Assembly (NCBI GenBank): GCA_022842245.1
Contig: JALHPZ010000011.1
Span: 62,001 to 126,000, forward strand
Source of the DNA: Gemmataceae bacterium
Lineage (GTDB): Bacteria > Planctomycetota > Planctomycetia > Gemmatales > Gemmataceae
Length of the DNA: 64,000 nt
Direction of reading: 5' to 3'
Both the position numbers and the translations under genes were made by a program. This document shows, piece by piece, positions 8,596 through 17,652 of the stretch (its first letter is position 1; each line of letters begins with the position of its first letter). Under the pieces are notes generated by a model. That model did no database searches. It saw only the letters and a program-made list of their open reading frames with translations, and was not told where the DNA came from.

Positions 8596-9935
8596 CCCGA
8601 CTCCTGGCGATGCTCGTCACGGTCGAACTGCTCGTTGGCGGTGTGCTGGTGTATCTCCGATTGTCGAGTCTTCGGCCCCCGATCCCGTCGCAGTCCGAAT
8701 GGGACTCGGCCACGCGAGAGGAATTGGAGCATCTGGCGGCCGGTGCCCGCTCGGCCGAGGGCTGGGCGAAGTACGCCGAGGCGCTGCTCGCCGTCGGGGC
8801 CTATCCGGAGGCCGAGGCCGGCTGGCGGGAAGCGCGGCGTCTGGAACCTCTTTCGGCCGAGCACGCGTTCCGCCACGGATTTGCCCTCGAACGGCTTGGG
8901 GCCATCGCAGAAGCCAACGACGCGTATCGCGCGGCCCTCGCGCTGGGTTTCCGTCGGAAGTCCGATTTGCAGTACTACCTGGGCCGCAATCTCCTGCGGC
9001 TCGAAGATGTCGACGAGGCCGCGAAGGCGTTCGCCGAAGCCGGATCGCTACCCGGCGCGCGCCTCGAACGGGCGAAGCTCGACGCGCGTGCTGGCCGCGC
9101 GACCGAAGCCGACGCCGAAGCGGAACGCCTCTCGGATTCCTTCCCCGATTCGTATCCGCCGTTGTCGCTGCGAATCCGACTGGCGATGGATCGAAGCGAC
9201 CGCGCGGCCGAGACGGACCTGGCCGACGCATTCGTCCGCCGTCACCGGCCCTTGCCCACGCCCTTCGATACCGAGGTGGACTGGGTGATGGGGCGCGCGA
9301 ATGCCGTCGGCTCCGGACGCCTGTTCCGGGATGCCGGGCGCGAGATGAACGCCGGCCGTTTGGACGCGGCGGAGGCACGATTGCGCGAAGCCCTCGACGC
9401 CCGCTGGCAGCCGGAAGTCGCGGACAAGCTGGCGGAGGTCGCCTTTGCTCGCGGCCGGCGCGACGAAGCCCATCGGATTCTCGCGGAGGTCCTGCAGCGT
9501 GGCGGTCCGAGCCCGATGGCGCTCTGGCGACTGGGTCAGGCGGAGAACGCGACCGGTTCGAAGGACCGGGCACTCGCTAGTTGGCGGCGCGGCGCGGCGC
9601 TGGCGACCGGACCGACGGGTCCGGACCTCTTTCAGGATCTGGCGGACATGCTGGAACGGGATGGTATAGCCGAAGAGGCGAAAGCGATGCGGGTCCGGTC
9701 GCTGCTGGCCATGGGTATCGCCGCACTCGATGCCGGCCGGCTCGACGAGGCGTGCACGGCACTGGAACGTGCCGTGCAGCTCGAACCAAAATCATCCGGG
9801 GCCTGGCAGGAACTGGGTGACGCGCACCGACACGGGGGGCGAGGCGGTGATGCCCGCACCGCCTACGAAAACGCCCTGCGGCTCGATCCCGATTGCGGCC
9901 GCGCGATCCGCGGCCGCGCGCTGTTACCGAAGTGA
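8592..9935 (+). CDS. Tetratricopeptide repeat protein, membrane-anchored
   Basis: The 447-residue product begins with one transmembrane or uncleaved signal segment (about residues 4-25) followed by degenerate TPR helices through the whole chain; clear units include AEALLAVGAYPEAEAGWREA near the N-terminus and the C-terminal pair starting GIAALDAGRLDEACTALERA and AWQELGDAHRHGG. TPR proteins scaffold complexes. The ATGA overlap with the FG-GAP gene makes it the third member of the tssH operon. The frame is open far upstream, but the hydrophobic N-terminus and the overlap favour the ATG at 8592. No specific binding partner can be inferred. Confidence 0.78.
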   Translation: MTRLLAMLVTVELLVGGVLVYLRLSSLRPPIPSQSEWDSATREELEHLAAGARSAEGWAKYAEALLAVGAYPEAEAGWREARRLEPLSAEHAFRHGFALERLGAIAEANDAYRAALALGFRRKSDLQYYLGRNLLRLEDVDEAAKAFAEAGSLPGARLERAKLDARAGRATEADAEAERLSDSFPDSYPPLSLRIRLAMDRSDRAAETDLADAFVRRHRPLPTPFDTEVDWVMGRANAVGSGRLFRDAGREMNAGRLDAAEARLREALDARWQPEVADKLAEVAFARGRRDEAHRILAEVLQRGGPSPMALWRLGQAENATGSKDRALASWRRGAALATGPTGPDLFQDLADMLERDGIAEEAKAMRVRSLLAMGIAALDAGRLDEACTALERAVQLEPKSSGAWQELGDAHRHGGRGGDARTAYENALRLDPDCGRAIRGRALLPK

Positions 9936-9959
9936 CAGTGCAATTCGAGCCAATTCTGT

Positions 9960-10829
9960 TCAGCGACGATTTCCGCCCGAACCCGTGGCCGATTGAAGCG
10001 GGCTCGTCGGACGCATCATCGCATCCGACACCATCACCAAAGTTTCGGGTTTCACGAGTTTGAGAAAGGCTCCATCCACCGGTTTACCGTTGGTGGATAC
10101 CAGCACGATCTCGCCCGCCGCCAGTCGCGCCTTCGCGGAATCGGCGGCCACCGCCTTTCCTTCGGCCGTCGTCACCACGGGTTTCACGGCGTCATACGGA
10201 GTCGGAACGAGATCCTGCACCTTTTGCGTGGTCTCGATGGTTTCGATCTTCGTTACGCCATCGACCTCCTTCGACACCGGCACCTTCACGATCACGTCTC
10301 TCGTCCCCCGGGCCGGCAATCGCACGACGCCCTTGTCGTCCGCCTTGACCGCCACCAACACCGGAACGTTCGGGCTGCCTCCGTCCACGATCGTCGTTTT
10401 GGAATCCTTGGCCGGTTCTGCGACGACCGCCTCCGGCGAAAACGCCTTGCGATATGCGGGATCGATCGGTTCGCGGTCGGAAGGAATGATCAGGTATCCA
10501 CCATCCTTGAGGCGGGTTGCGGCCTCCGCCGCGGTCAACGGCTTCCCGTCGCCCGTCTGGAAAGTCGCACCCGAATCGACCAACGCGATGTTGCGGTACT
10601 CCATCACGTCGACCTCGCGCGTCAGCCGCTTGAGCACCGGCACGCCGTTCTCCTCGACAGTGGCCTCATAGACCTGGGACACCTTGCGCACAACCGAAAC
10701 CGCTACGACTGGGCCCTGGCCGGGCACCGACAGGACGACCACGATCTTCGGTGCCGCGCCCAGCGGCTTGACCGGCTTGGCGACCGGCGCCGCGGGTGCC
10801 AGCATCGCCAACAACAGGCTCGCGAACAT
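9960..10829 (-). CDS. putative secreted protein, 289 aa
   Basis: Starts with a short signal-like sequence (MFASLLLAMLAPAAPVA) and continues as a soluble beta-rich protein. Repeated short motifs such as GVPVLKRL, GKPLTAAEA, GKPVDGAFL and GKAVAADSAKARL suggest an internal duplication: each half ends in a module of the type sequence 'data plus GKP plus tolerance to AAEAATRL/ADSAKARL', the second followed by GEIVLVST. The ATG at 10829 is preferred over a TTG at 10844 because GGGAG lies eight bases upstream of it. No known family is recognised. It converges with the TPR gene and diverges from the DUF1559 gene. Confidence 0.6.
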   Translation of the reverse strand: MFASLLLAMLAPAAPVAKPVKPLGAAPKIVVVLSVPGQGPVVAVSVVRKVSQVYEATVEENGVPVLKRLTREVDVMEYRNIALVDSGATFQTGDGKPLTAAEAATRLKDGGYLIIPSDREPIDPAYRKAFSPEAVVAEPAKDSKTTIVDGGSPNVPVLVAVKADDKGVVRLPARGTRDVIVKVPVSKEVDGVTKIETIETTQKVQDLVPTPYDAVKPVVTTAEGKAVAADSAKARLAAGEIVLVSTNGKPVDGAFLKLVKPETLVMVSDAMMRPTSPLQSATGSGGNRR

Positions 10830-10949
10830 GGTTTCGTCTCCCAAGATAAAACCACGGTATCAGTTCCGGAACGCGGGGTCAAACGGATCGCCGTCAACGA
10901 TCGCGCGGCCGGTGCGTTATGATGGGGATGGCTCCCACCGAGGTTTCGC

Positions 10950-11711
10950 GTGCGCGTTCGTCCGGCTTTCACGCTCATCGAACTGATCGTGCTGATCGCG
11001 ATCATCGGCATCCTCATCGGTATGCTGCTGCCCGCCGTGCAGAAGGTGCGCGCCGCCGCGAACCGTCTCGCCGACCAGAACAACCTCAAGCAACTCGGCC
11101 TGGCGGTGAACAACTACGAATCCGCGAACGGCGTGCTGCCGCCGCTCATGACGTTCGAGAACGGCGGCACGCGCTGGTGGTTCGCGTTCGAGAAACCGGC
11201 GGGCACCTACGATACGGCTGGCAGCCACCTGATGCCGTACCTGGAGAACAACCGGTCCGCCTTGCAGACGCCGGCGAAGTCCCCCGGCAAGGTGTTCCTC
11301 ACGTTCGACGGCCTCACCGGCGGCTACGGGTACAACTACTGGTACCTCGCTCCCTACGAACCGACCGCCGGGCTCGCGCTCACGGGGAACTGGCGCAAGG
11401 TCGCACTGGCGCAGGTCGCCAGCACCAGCCGCACCGTCCTCTTCGCCAACGCCGTGCAAGCGCAGGACACCGCCCCCGAACTCTTTGAAATGCCGTTCGC
11501 GTATCCGCCATCGGTGCGGCGACCGAGCGTACATCTCCGGCTCGCGAATCGAATCGCGAATATCGCCTTCGTCGACGGCCACGTCGAAGCGATCATCGAG
11601 GGGACAAGGAACGCCCCGGCCGCGACCGACTCGCCGGCGCTCCTCGCCATCCGCGATCGGGAGAACGTGTTCGACTACGGAGCAACTGACGAATTGTGGG
11701 ACCGGCGGTAA
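10950..11711 (+). CDS. DUF1559 (SF1559) protein with prepilin-like N-terminus
   Basis: The 253-residue product has the type IV pilin/pseudopilin signal [13 protein letters not shown], with cleavage expected just before the Phe at residue 7, a long hydrophobic helix, [14 protein letters not shown] and [14 protein letters not shown]. These mark the planctomycete-expanded DUF1559 family, and [11 protein letters not shown] near the C-terminus is a form of the family's H-X9-DG box. It starts with GTG at 10950; no better ATG exists. At 253 residues it is shorter than the typical 300-350 residue member, and the middle region lacks the usual SNTVFVGE motif. The family is presumed to build surface fibres or an envelope layer; that role is inference. 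Confidence 0.85.
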   Translation: MRVRPAFTLIELIVLIAIIGILIGMLLPAVQKVRAAANRLADQNNLKQLGLAVNNYESANGVLPPLMTFENGGTRWWFAFEKPAGTYDTAGSHLMPYLENNRSALQTPAKSPGKVFLTFDGLTGGYGYNYWYLAPYEPTAGLALTGNWRKVALAQVASTSRTVLFANAVQAQDTAPELFEMPFAYPPSVRRPSVHLRLANRIANIAFVDGHVEAIIEGTRNAPAATDSPALLAIRDRENVFDYGATDELWDRR

Positions 11712-11745
11712 ATTAGACTTGTCTAATATGACTGTTCGATTAGAC
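11712..11745. promoter_or_regulatory. inverted repeat ATTAGAC-tt-GTCTAAT plus extra half-site, candidate operator
   Basis: Directly after the stop of the first DUF1559 gene there is a perfect 7-bp inverted repeat (11712-11727) and a third copy of the ATTAGAC half-site at 11739-11745, in a locally AT-rich stretch ending 25 bp before the next ATG. An AGGAG ribosome site follows at about 11760. Spaced half-sites in an AT-rich gap are what a repressor operator overlapping a promoter looks like; the regulator is unknown (BlaI/CopY-like proteins are one possibility, by inference only). Confidence 0.4.
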
Positions 11746-11770
11746 TACGATGACTCGTTAGGAGCATCGT

Positions 11771-12715
11771 ATGCAACCACTTCGTCGTGGCTTCACCCTC
11801 ATCGAACTCCTCGTCGTCATCGCCATCATCGCTATTCTCATCGGCCTGCTGCTGCCGGCCGTACAGAAGGTGCGCGAGGCGGCGGCGCGAGCGCAGAGCC
11901 AGAATAACCTCAAGCAGATCGGCCTCGCGTTTCACGGGTATCACGACGCGAACGGGATGTTCCCGCCGGGCTATCAGGCCGGCTATGCGGGGCAGCCGGT
12001 GCCGGCCGTCGACGCCGCGCCGGGGTGGGCGTGGGGCACATTCCTGTTGCCACACCTGGAACAAGACAATGTGTTTCGCCAGCTTCGGCTCGACCGGCCG
12101 TGCTGGGATACGGTGAACGCCGCCGCGGTGCGGACGCCGTTGAAGGTGTTTCTTTGCCCGGCCGCGCCGAACGCGGGGCCGACGATGACCGTGAAAGACT
12201 CCGGCGGCGCGGTGCTCGCGGAGTTCGGCCTCTCGCACTTCGTCGCCAACAACGGCCAGGACGAAACCTGGGCCTACGACCTACCGGACCTGTCCGGCCT
12301 GCCCGGGATCGGGCCGTTCTACCGCAACTCGAAAACGCGCACCGCCAGCGTGACCGACGGCCTTAGCAACACCGTCTTCGTCGGCGAGCACACTACCATC
12401 AGCGACAAGACCTGGGTCGGCGTCGTGCCGGGCGCGGAGGTCTGTCCGCTCGATCCATTCCGGTATCCGTTCACATCGTGCGATGCGGCGGCGACGCTGG
12501 TGCTCTGCCATAGCGGGCCGGCACCGGCCGAACCGGGCGTCGTGCATCCGCCGAGCTTCCCGACGTGCCACGTCTGCCAGATGTACGCGCCGTGGCAGGG
12601 CGGGAATGTGCTGCTGGGCGACGGGAGCGTGCGGTTCGTCCCGACGTCGGTGAACCTGAACACGTGGGCGGCGCTCGCCAGCATCCGCGGCGGGGAGGTG
12701 GTCGGTGACTACTGA
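11771..12715 (+). CDS. DUF1559 (SF1559) protein with prepilin-like N-terminus
   Basis: A canonical 314-residue member. The N-terminus [16 protein letters not shown] is a prepilin peptidase site and hydrophobic helix; then [31 protein letters not shown], the family motif [14 protein letters not shown], and a C-terminal [12 protein letters not shown] box. Several Cys residues in the C-terminal half ([25 protein letters not shown]) could form disulphides outside the cytoplasm. An AGGAG ribosome site lies seven bases before the ATG. It follows the other DUF1559 gene by 59 bp but a candidate operator lies between them, and it overlaps the next gene by 11 bp. Confidence 0.9.
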   Translation: MQPLRRGFTLIELLVVIAIIAILIGLLLPAVQKVREAAARAQSQNNLKQIGLAFHGYHDANGMFPPGYQAGYAGQPVPAVDAAPGWAWGTFLLPHLEQDNVFRQLRLDRPCWDTVNAAAVRTPLKVFLCPAAPNAGPTMTVKDSGGAVLAEFGLSHFVANNGQDETWAYDLPDLSGLPGIGPFYRNSKTRTASVTDGLSNTVFVGEHTTISDKTWVGVVPGAEVCPLDPFRYPFTSCDAAATLVLCHSGPAPAEPGVVHPPSFPTCHVCQMYAPWQGGNVLLGDGSVRFVPTSVNLNTWAALASIRGGEVVGDY

Positions 12716-13130
12716 ACGCGAAGAGGGTTCGGGTCGATCGCGTTGGCTCGGCGGCCTGGCGGGCGTTCTGCTCCTACCGCTGGCGATCGTCTGGTGGCCA
12801 GGCTGCCGGCAGTACGAGCCGGTGCGCAGCCGTGAGGCGCTCGGGTTGATGCAGTTGCTCTACGCGGCGTGCAACACGAAGGACCCGGCCCGATTGGCGC
12901 GAGTGGAAACGGGGCTGGACCAGCTCGCGCGCGAGGGGAAGTTGAGCGCGGGCGAGCGAACCGGATTCGACCGCGTGCTGGCGATGGCGAAGGCGGGCGA
13001 TTGGTCGCGTGCCGAGGCGGCGGCGTTCAAGTTCGCGCAGGACCAGGTCGGCGTCGGCCACCCCGCGCCCAAGGGCCACGACGCGCCACCGTCGAAGGCC
13101 GTCGTGCGCGGTCAGGCGCCGAAACGCTGA
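12705..13130 (+). CDS. small membrane-anchored hypothetical protein
   Basis: The 141-residue product starts with GTG at 12705, inside the end of the DUF1559 gene, behind GGGGAGG. It has a basic N-terminus, a hydrophobic segment (about 15-33) ending PGCR, which resembles but does not match a lipobox, and a soluble helical domain with [17 protein letters not shown] and [15 protein letters not shown]. The tail is Pro/His/Lys-rich. The overlap implies co-translation with the DUF1559 protein, so a joint envelope role is plausible. Family not recognised. Confidence 0.6.
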   Translation: MTTEREEGSGRSRWLGGLAGVLLLPLAIVWWPGCRQYEPVRSREALGLMQLLYAACNTKDPARLARVETGLDQLAREGKLSAGERTGFDRVLAMAKAGDWSRAEAAAFKFAQDQVGVGHPAPKGHDAPPSKAVVRGQAPKR

Positions 13131-13348
13131 GCGGGAGTGCCCGCCGTTCTTCGCCGATCGAACGATTCGCGCCAGACCATTCACCTTTCCGCGCCGGATC
13201 GCAAGTTTCGGAAATTCCCATCGCTCCGATTCCGACCGAGCGCGCAATCTTCCGTCCGTGTACTAGGTTCGCTCAGACGCCCGACCATCGGCCCGCGCGC
13301 CGATGGTCTGCGGCTCCGGCACGCCGTTTCCGCTTCTGAGGTAGCCCG

Positions 13349-14761
13349 ATGGCCCGCTCCAAGAGTTCGCAATCGTCGATGTTCGCCAGTCTGAGTCTGG
13401 GAAAGAAGTGCGCCCTCATCGCGGTGCCGTTCGCGGTGGCCGTGGCCGTAGCGCTGTATCCCGCCTTGGCGTCGTCGGCCGATCCCGCGGAACAGCAGAA
13501 GAAGACCACGTTCGCCCTCGCCGCCGTTGCGGTCTGCGTGTCGGTCGGCTTCCTCGTCATCCTGCTCGTCGCCCGTGCGCTTGGCGCGCAGGCGGAGAAT
13601 CTGAACTCCGTATTGCAGCGCGTCGAGGCCGGTGACTTCTCCGCCCGCGCCAAGTCGCTTGGCGACGATGAACTCGGCGAAGTGGCCGATTCGCTGAACG
13701 CCATGCTGGACAAAACCTCCGCGCTCGTGCAATCGCGGGATGAGAAGGCCGAGATCCAGCGCAGCATCATGAAGCTTTTGGACGAAGTCTCCGGCGTGGC
13801 CGATGGCGACCTGACGAAGGAAGCCGAAGTCTCCGCCGACATGACCGGTGCCATCGCCGACAGCTTCAATTTCATGATCGACCAACTCCGGCGCATCGTC
13901 GGCAATGTGCAGAAGGCGACGAATCAGGTGACGGCGGCGGCCAGCAAGATCAGCACTTCCGCCGAGGAACTGGTTGACGGTTCCGAAGTGCAGACCGAAC
14001 AGATTGTCAACACCTCCGCCGCCATCGACGAGATCGCAGCGAGCATCCAACAGGTGTCGGACAACGCGGCTTCGTCGACCGCCGTGGCGCAACAAGCACT
14101 CGCGACCGCGAAGCAGGGTAACCAGGCCGTGCGCAACACCATCGAGGGGATGAACAAGATCCGCGAGCAGGCGCAGGAGACGGCCAAGCGAATCAAGCGA
14201 CTGGGCGAGACGTCGCAGGAGATCGGCCAGATCGTGCAACTCATCGACGACATCGCGGACCGGACGAGCATCCTGGCGTTGAACGCGTCGATCCAGGCCG
14301 CCGCCGCCGGGGATGCGGGCCGCGGCTTCGCGGTGGTCGCCGAGGAAGTCGAGCGGCTGGCCGTGCGGTCCACGGAAGCGACGAAGAAGATCGCGGCGCT
14401 AGTCAAGGCGATCCAGGGTGAGACGAACGAGGCCGTCGGCGCGATGGAGAAGAACATCCAGGAAGTCGTCAGCGGCTCGAAGATCGCGAACCAGGCCGGC
14501 CAATCGCTGAACGAGATCGAAGGGGTCTCGCTCAAACTCGCGGAAATCATCCAGTCGATTTCCCAGGCCTCCAAGCAGCAGGCTCGCAGCTCCGAGGCGC
14601 TGGCGCGGTCCATGGGCAGCATCAGCCAGATCACGAAGCGTACGGCCAGCGGCACGAAGCAGACCGCCGAGAGCGTCGGCTCGCTCGCGAAACTCGCCGA
14701 GGAGCTCCGCGGTTCGGTGTCGGCGTTCAAGCTGCCGCACGGCTACGGCAACAAGGCGTAA
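13349..14761 (+). CDS. Methyl-accepting chemotaxis protein (PilJ-like)
   Basis: A 470-residue transducer. Two membrane helices (about 20-40 and 54-76) enclose only a very short external loop ([11 protein letters not shown]), so there is no real periplasmic sensor domain. Two HAMP-like segments follow (about 77-130 and 145-190), then the cytoplasmic signalling coiled coil with the hairpin tip [20 protein letters not shown] (299-318) and [16 protein letters not shown]. This tip contacts CheA and CheW. Lack of an outer domain suggests sensing of membrane or internal state, as for PilJ-type receptors. It heads the operon with the CheA and CheW genes; a palindromic repeat lies between it and cheA. 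Confidence 0.88.
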   Translation: MARSKSSQSSMFASLSLGKKCALIAVPFAVAVAVALYPALASSADPAEQQKKTTFALAAVAVCVSVGFLVILLVARALGAQAENLNSVLQRVEAGDFSARAKSLGDDELGEVADSLNAMLDKTSALVQSRDEKAEIQRSIMKLLDEVSGVADGDLTKEAEVSADMTGAIADSFNFMIDQLRRIVGNVQKATNQVTAAASKISTSAEELVDGSEVQTEQIVNTSAAIDEIAASIQQVSDNAASSTAVAQQALATAKQGNQAVRNTIEGMNKIREQAQETAKRIKRLGETSQEIGQIVQLIDDIADRTSILALNASIQAAAAGDAGRGFAVVAEEVERLAVRSTEATKKIAALVKAIQGETNEAVGAMEKNIQEVVSGSKIANQAGQSLNEIEGVSLKLAEIIQSISQASKQQARSSEALARSMGSISQITKRTASGTKQTAESVGSLAKLAEELRGSVSAFKLPHGYGNKA

Positions 14762-14770
14762 TTCCAACCG

Positions 14771-14838
14771 GGTGGGCCAGTCTTCGTGGCCCACCGTCGG
14801 CTATTCGAACCCGGCGGGCCTCGAAGACTCGGTCCGCC
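14771..14838. repeat. pair of inverted REP-like hairpins
   Basis: Two hairpins, 14771-14795 (GGTGGGCCA / TGGCCCACC around loop GTCTTCG) and 14813-14838 (GGCGGGCC / GGTCCGCC around TCGAAGACTC), sit between the receptor and cheA genes. The second is the reverse complement of the first with some substitutions, and the loops are complementary. This is the head-to-head arrangement of REP/BIME elements; it could also act as a partial terminator or mRNA stabiliser between the two genes. Confidence 0.7.
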
Positions 14839-14856
14839 CTACCATCGACGCCCCTC

Positions 14857-17652
14857 ATGAGCCGCACGGTCGATCCCGATATCCTGCTCGGCTTCCTCGA
14901 AGAAGCGGAAGGCTACCTGCCGGCGATTCGCGCGGGCCTCGCCGCCGCGTTTGAAAGCCCGGTCAATCTCGCCGCGACCGAAGAGGCGCATCGTGGCGTC
15001 CACACCATCAAGGGCGCGGCCGCGATGGTCGGCCTCGATGGCCTCAGCCACCTCGCCCACCATTTCGAAACCGCGCTCGACGACCTCCGACAAGGCCGCC
15101 TCGCACCCGATCCCGATATCGTTCCGGTCTTCGAAGCCGCCGTCGTCGCGATCGAACGCTATCTCGAGAACGTGCTTTCGGAATCGCTCGACGAGGAGCG
15201 AATCGTCGCGGAGGCAGTGGAGGGCCTGCGTGTCTTACGCGGCCTGCCCGCGCCGGCGTCCGCCGCGACCGGCGCGGCGTTCGGCGGCGGTCCGGGCTGG
15301 ATCCTGCCGTTCGACAAAGCCGAGCCTTCGCTCGAGGATACGATCCCGGATTTCGCCGCGCTGGCGCATCCGGTTCCCAAGCCGGTCGAACCGGCCGCGC
15401 CGGCGAGCGATGTTCCGCCGGAACTGCTGGAAGTGTTCCGCCTCGAAGCCGACGACCATCTCCGGACACTGACGACGCTACTCCCGCGAACCAAGACCGA
15501 TCCATCCGACCGCGAACAATGGCAGGACATCCGCCGCGCCGCGCACACCCTTAAGGGCACCGCGGCGATGGTCGGCTTCGCAAACGTGACGAAGCTCGCG
15601 CACCGGATGGAAGACCTGCTCGACCTATATTTCGAGGGGGCGCGGACGGCAACGCCGGCGGAGATCGACCTGCTGCTGAAGGGGACCGACGCGATCGAGG
15701 ATGCGATCGCCGGCCGGCCCGCGATGTTCGACGCTCTCTACGCCGGACTGGACGCGGCGCTCGGCGCGACGCCGACCGTCGAACCGGAACCGGCGCCGAA
15801 GGCTGAACCGAAAGTCGACGCCAAACCGGCGCGACTGGACGGCGACTCCTTCGTGCGCGTGCCGATCGAACGCCTCGACGACATCGTCAAACTCGTCGGC
15901 GAACTCGTGATCGCCCGCACCGCCTTCGAAGCCCGCATGGCCGATTTCCAGCGGCTGCTCAACGAGCTCGAACCCAGCACGCTCCGCCTCCGCCGCGCCG
16001 GCGCCAAACTCGACACCGGCTTCGAGGCACTGGCCCTCGGCGGGGATGCCGCCGCCCCGGTCGACGGCTTCGACGCCCTCGAATTCGACCGCTACACCGA
16101 GTTCCACCTCGTCAGCCGGGAACTCGCCGAAACCACCAACGACATCCAGACGCTCGCCGGCGAACTCTCGCACATCCACGGCGACTGCGACGGGTTCCTC
16201 ACGCGGCAGGCGCGCCTCGCCGGCGACCTTGAAGACAAACTCATGCGCCTGCGCATGGTGCCGCTCTCCACGCACGCGAACAAGCTCGAACGCACCGTGC
16301 GCAACGCCGCCGAACAGACGAACAAGCGGGCCGAACTCGTGCTGGAGGGCGAGCGCACCGGTCTCGACAAGTCCGTGCTCGAAGCAATGGCCGACCCGCT
16401 GCTCCACTTGCTTCGCAATGCCGTGGATCACGGGCTGGAATCCCCGGAAGTTCGCCGCGCGCTCGGTAAACCCGAAACCGGCACCATCCGCCTCTCCGCC
16501 GCCCACGAAGGCAACCAGGTCGTCCTCCGCATCGCGGACGACGGTCGCGGCATCGACACCGCCGCCGTCCGCGAGACCGCCCTCGCCCGCGGCTTCCCCG
16601 ACGCCGCGGAGCTGCCCACCGAAGACGTCCACGCGCTGCTCTTCGAACCGGGCTTCAGCACCAAAGGGGAAGTCAGCGAACTTTCCGGCCGCGGCGTTGG
16701 GCTGGACGTGGTGAAATCCAAGGTGGAAGCACTCAAGGGCACCGTCGCCATCGCGTCGCGGCCCGGCCACGGTACCACCTTCACCATCCGCCTGCCGCTC
16801 ACGCTCGCCATCGCGCGGGCGCTGCTCGTGCGCACGAATGGCCAGACCTTCGCCATCCCCCTCGATTGCGTCGAACAAATACTCCGCTTCGAGGAGTCGG
16901 ATGTGCAGCGCATCGGTCTCGACCCGGTGCTGCGCGTGGGGGACGACACGGTACCCGTGGCGCACCTGGGGCGCACGTTGGAACTGAAGACGCCGCCGGA
17001 CGAAGGCGTGAAAAAGCCGCCGGTGCTCGTATTGCGCGCCGGCGAGAAGCGCCTGGCGGTGGTCGTCGAACGACTGCTCGGGGGCCGCGAGATCGTTGTC
17101 AAGAATCTCGGCCCGCACCTGCGGAAGGTGAGCGCGGTTACCGGGGCCACGCTGCTCGGCGACGGCTCGGTGGTGCTGATTTTGAACCCGGTGGAACTGG
17201 CCCGAGCCGCGGCGCTGCGGACGTCCACGACGATGTCGCAGCTGGTGCCGCGGTCCGTACCGCTGCGGCCGCGCGCGGCGACCACCGTGCTGCTCGTGGA
17301 CGATTCCCCCAGCGTGCGCCGCGTGCTCGCCGCCCTCGCCGAACGGCAGGGCTGGACCGCGATCGCCGCGAAGGACGGCGTCGAGGCGCTCGAACTCCTC
17401 CGCCGCGGGCCGCTCCCCGATGTCGTGCTTTCGGACGTGGAAATGCCGCGCATGGACGGCTTCGAATTGCTCGGCAGCATCCGCGGCCAGGCGAACCTTG
17501 CCCGATTGCCGGTGGTGATGATCACGTCCCGCGCCGCCGAGAAACACCGCCGCAAGGCGATGGACCTCGGCGCGAGCGCGTACGTCACCAAGCCCTACCA
17601 GGACGAGGCGCTCGTCGATATCGTCCGGCACCTCGTGCGGAGCGCCCGATGA
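14857..17652 (+). CDS. Hybrid CheA histidine kinase with two Hpt domains and C-terminal receiver
   Basis: A 931-residue kinase of the CheA/ChpA/PilL type. The first Hpt has HRGVHTIKGAAAM (phospho-acceptor H49) and the second RRAAHTLKGTAAM (H230); a dimerisation helix begins FVRVPIERLDDIVKLVGE (about 330). The ATP-binding domain has the N box RNAVDHGLES (N521), ADDGRGID (560-567) and GRGVGLDVV (611-619). A CheW-like regulatory domain covers about 660-790, and a receiver ends the protein with LSDVEMPRMDG (phospho-acceptor D860) and TKPYQDEAL. It autophosphorylates in response to the receptor; the fused receiver may replace or compete with a free CheY. Two Hpts are more than classical CheA and fewer than ChpA. 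The stop overlaps the next gene as ATGA. Confidence 0.9.
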   Translation: MSRTVDPDILLGFLEEAEGYLPAIRAGLAAAFESPVNLAATEEAHRGVHTIKGAAAMVGLDGLSHLAHHFETALDDLRQGRLAPDPDIVPVFEAAVVAIERYLENVLSESLDEERIVAEAVEGLRVLRGLPAPASAATGAAFGGGPGWILPFDKAEPSLEDTIPDFAALAHPVPKPVEPAAPASDVPPELLEVFRLEADDHLRTLTTLLPRTKTDPSDREQWQDIRRAAHTLKGTAAMVGFANVTKLAHRMEDLLDLYFEGARTATPAEIDLLLKGTDAIEDAIAGRPAMFDALYAGLDAALGATPTVEPEPAPKAEPKVDAKPARLDGDSFVRVPIERLDDIVKLVGELVIARTAFEARMADFQRLLNELEPSTLRLRRAGAKLDTGFEALALGGDAAAPVDGFDALEFDRYTEFHLVSRELAETTNDIQTLAGELSHIHGDCDGFLTRQARLAGDLEDKLMRLRMVPLSTHANKLERTVRNAAEQTNKRAELVLEGERTGLDKSVLEAMADPLLHLLRNAVDHGLESPEVRRALGKPETGTIRLSAAHEGNQVVLRIADDGRGIDTAAVRETALARGFPDAAELPTEDVHALLFEPGFSTKGEVSELSGRGVGLDVVKSKVEALKGTVAIASRPGHGTTFTIRLPLTLAIARALLVRTNGQTFAIPLDCVEQILRFEESDVQRIGLDPVLRVGDDTVPVAHLGRTLELKTPPDEGVKKPPVLVLRAGEKRLAVVVERLLGGREIVVKNLGPHLRKVSAVTGATLLGDGSVVLILNPVELARAAALRTSTTMSQLVPRSVPLRPRAATTVLLVDDSPSVRRVLAALAERQGWTAIAAKDGVEALELLRRGPLPDVVLSDVEMPRMDGFELLGSIRGQANLARLPVVMITSRAAEKHRRKAMDLGASAYVTKPYQDEALVDIVRHLVRSAR

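Noticed and set aside
15625..17631. 668-codon minus-strand open frame opposite cheA
   Set aside because: It is the complement of a multi-domain protein with all motifs on the plus strand; the antisense product is Arg/His/Gly-rich with no fold pattern.
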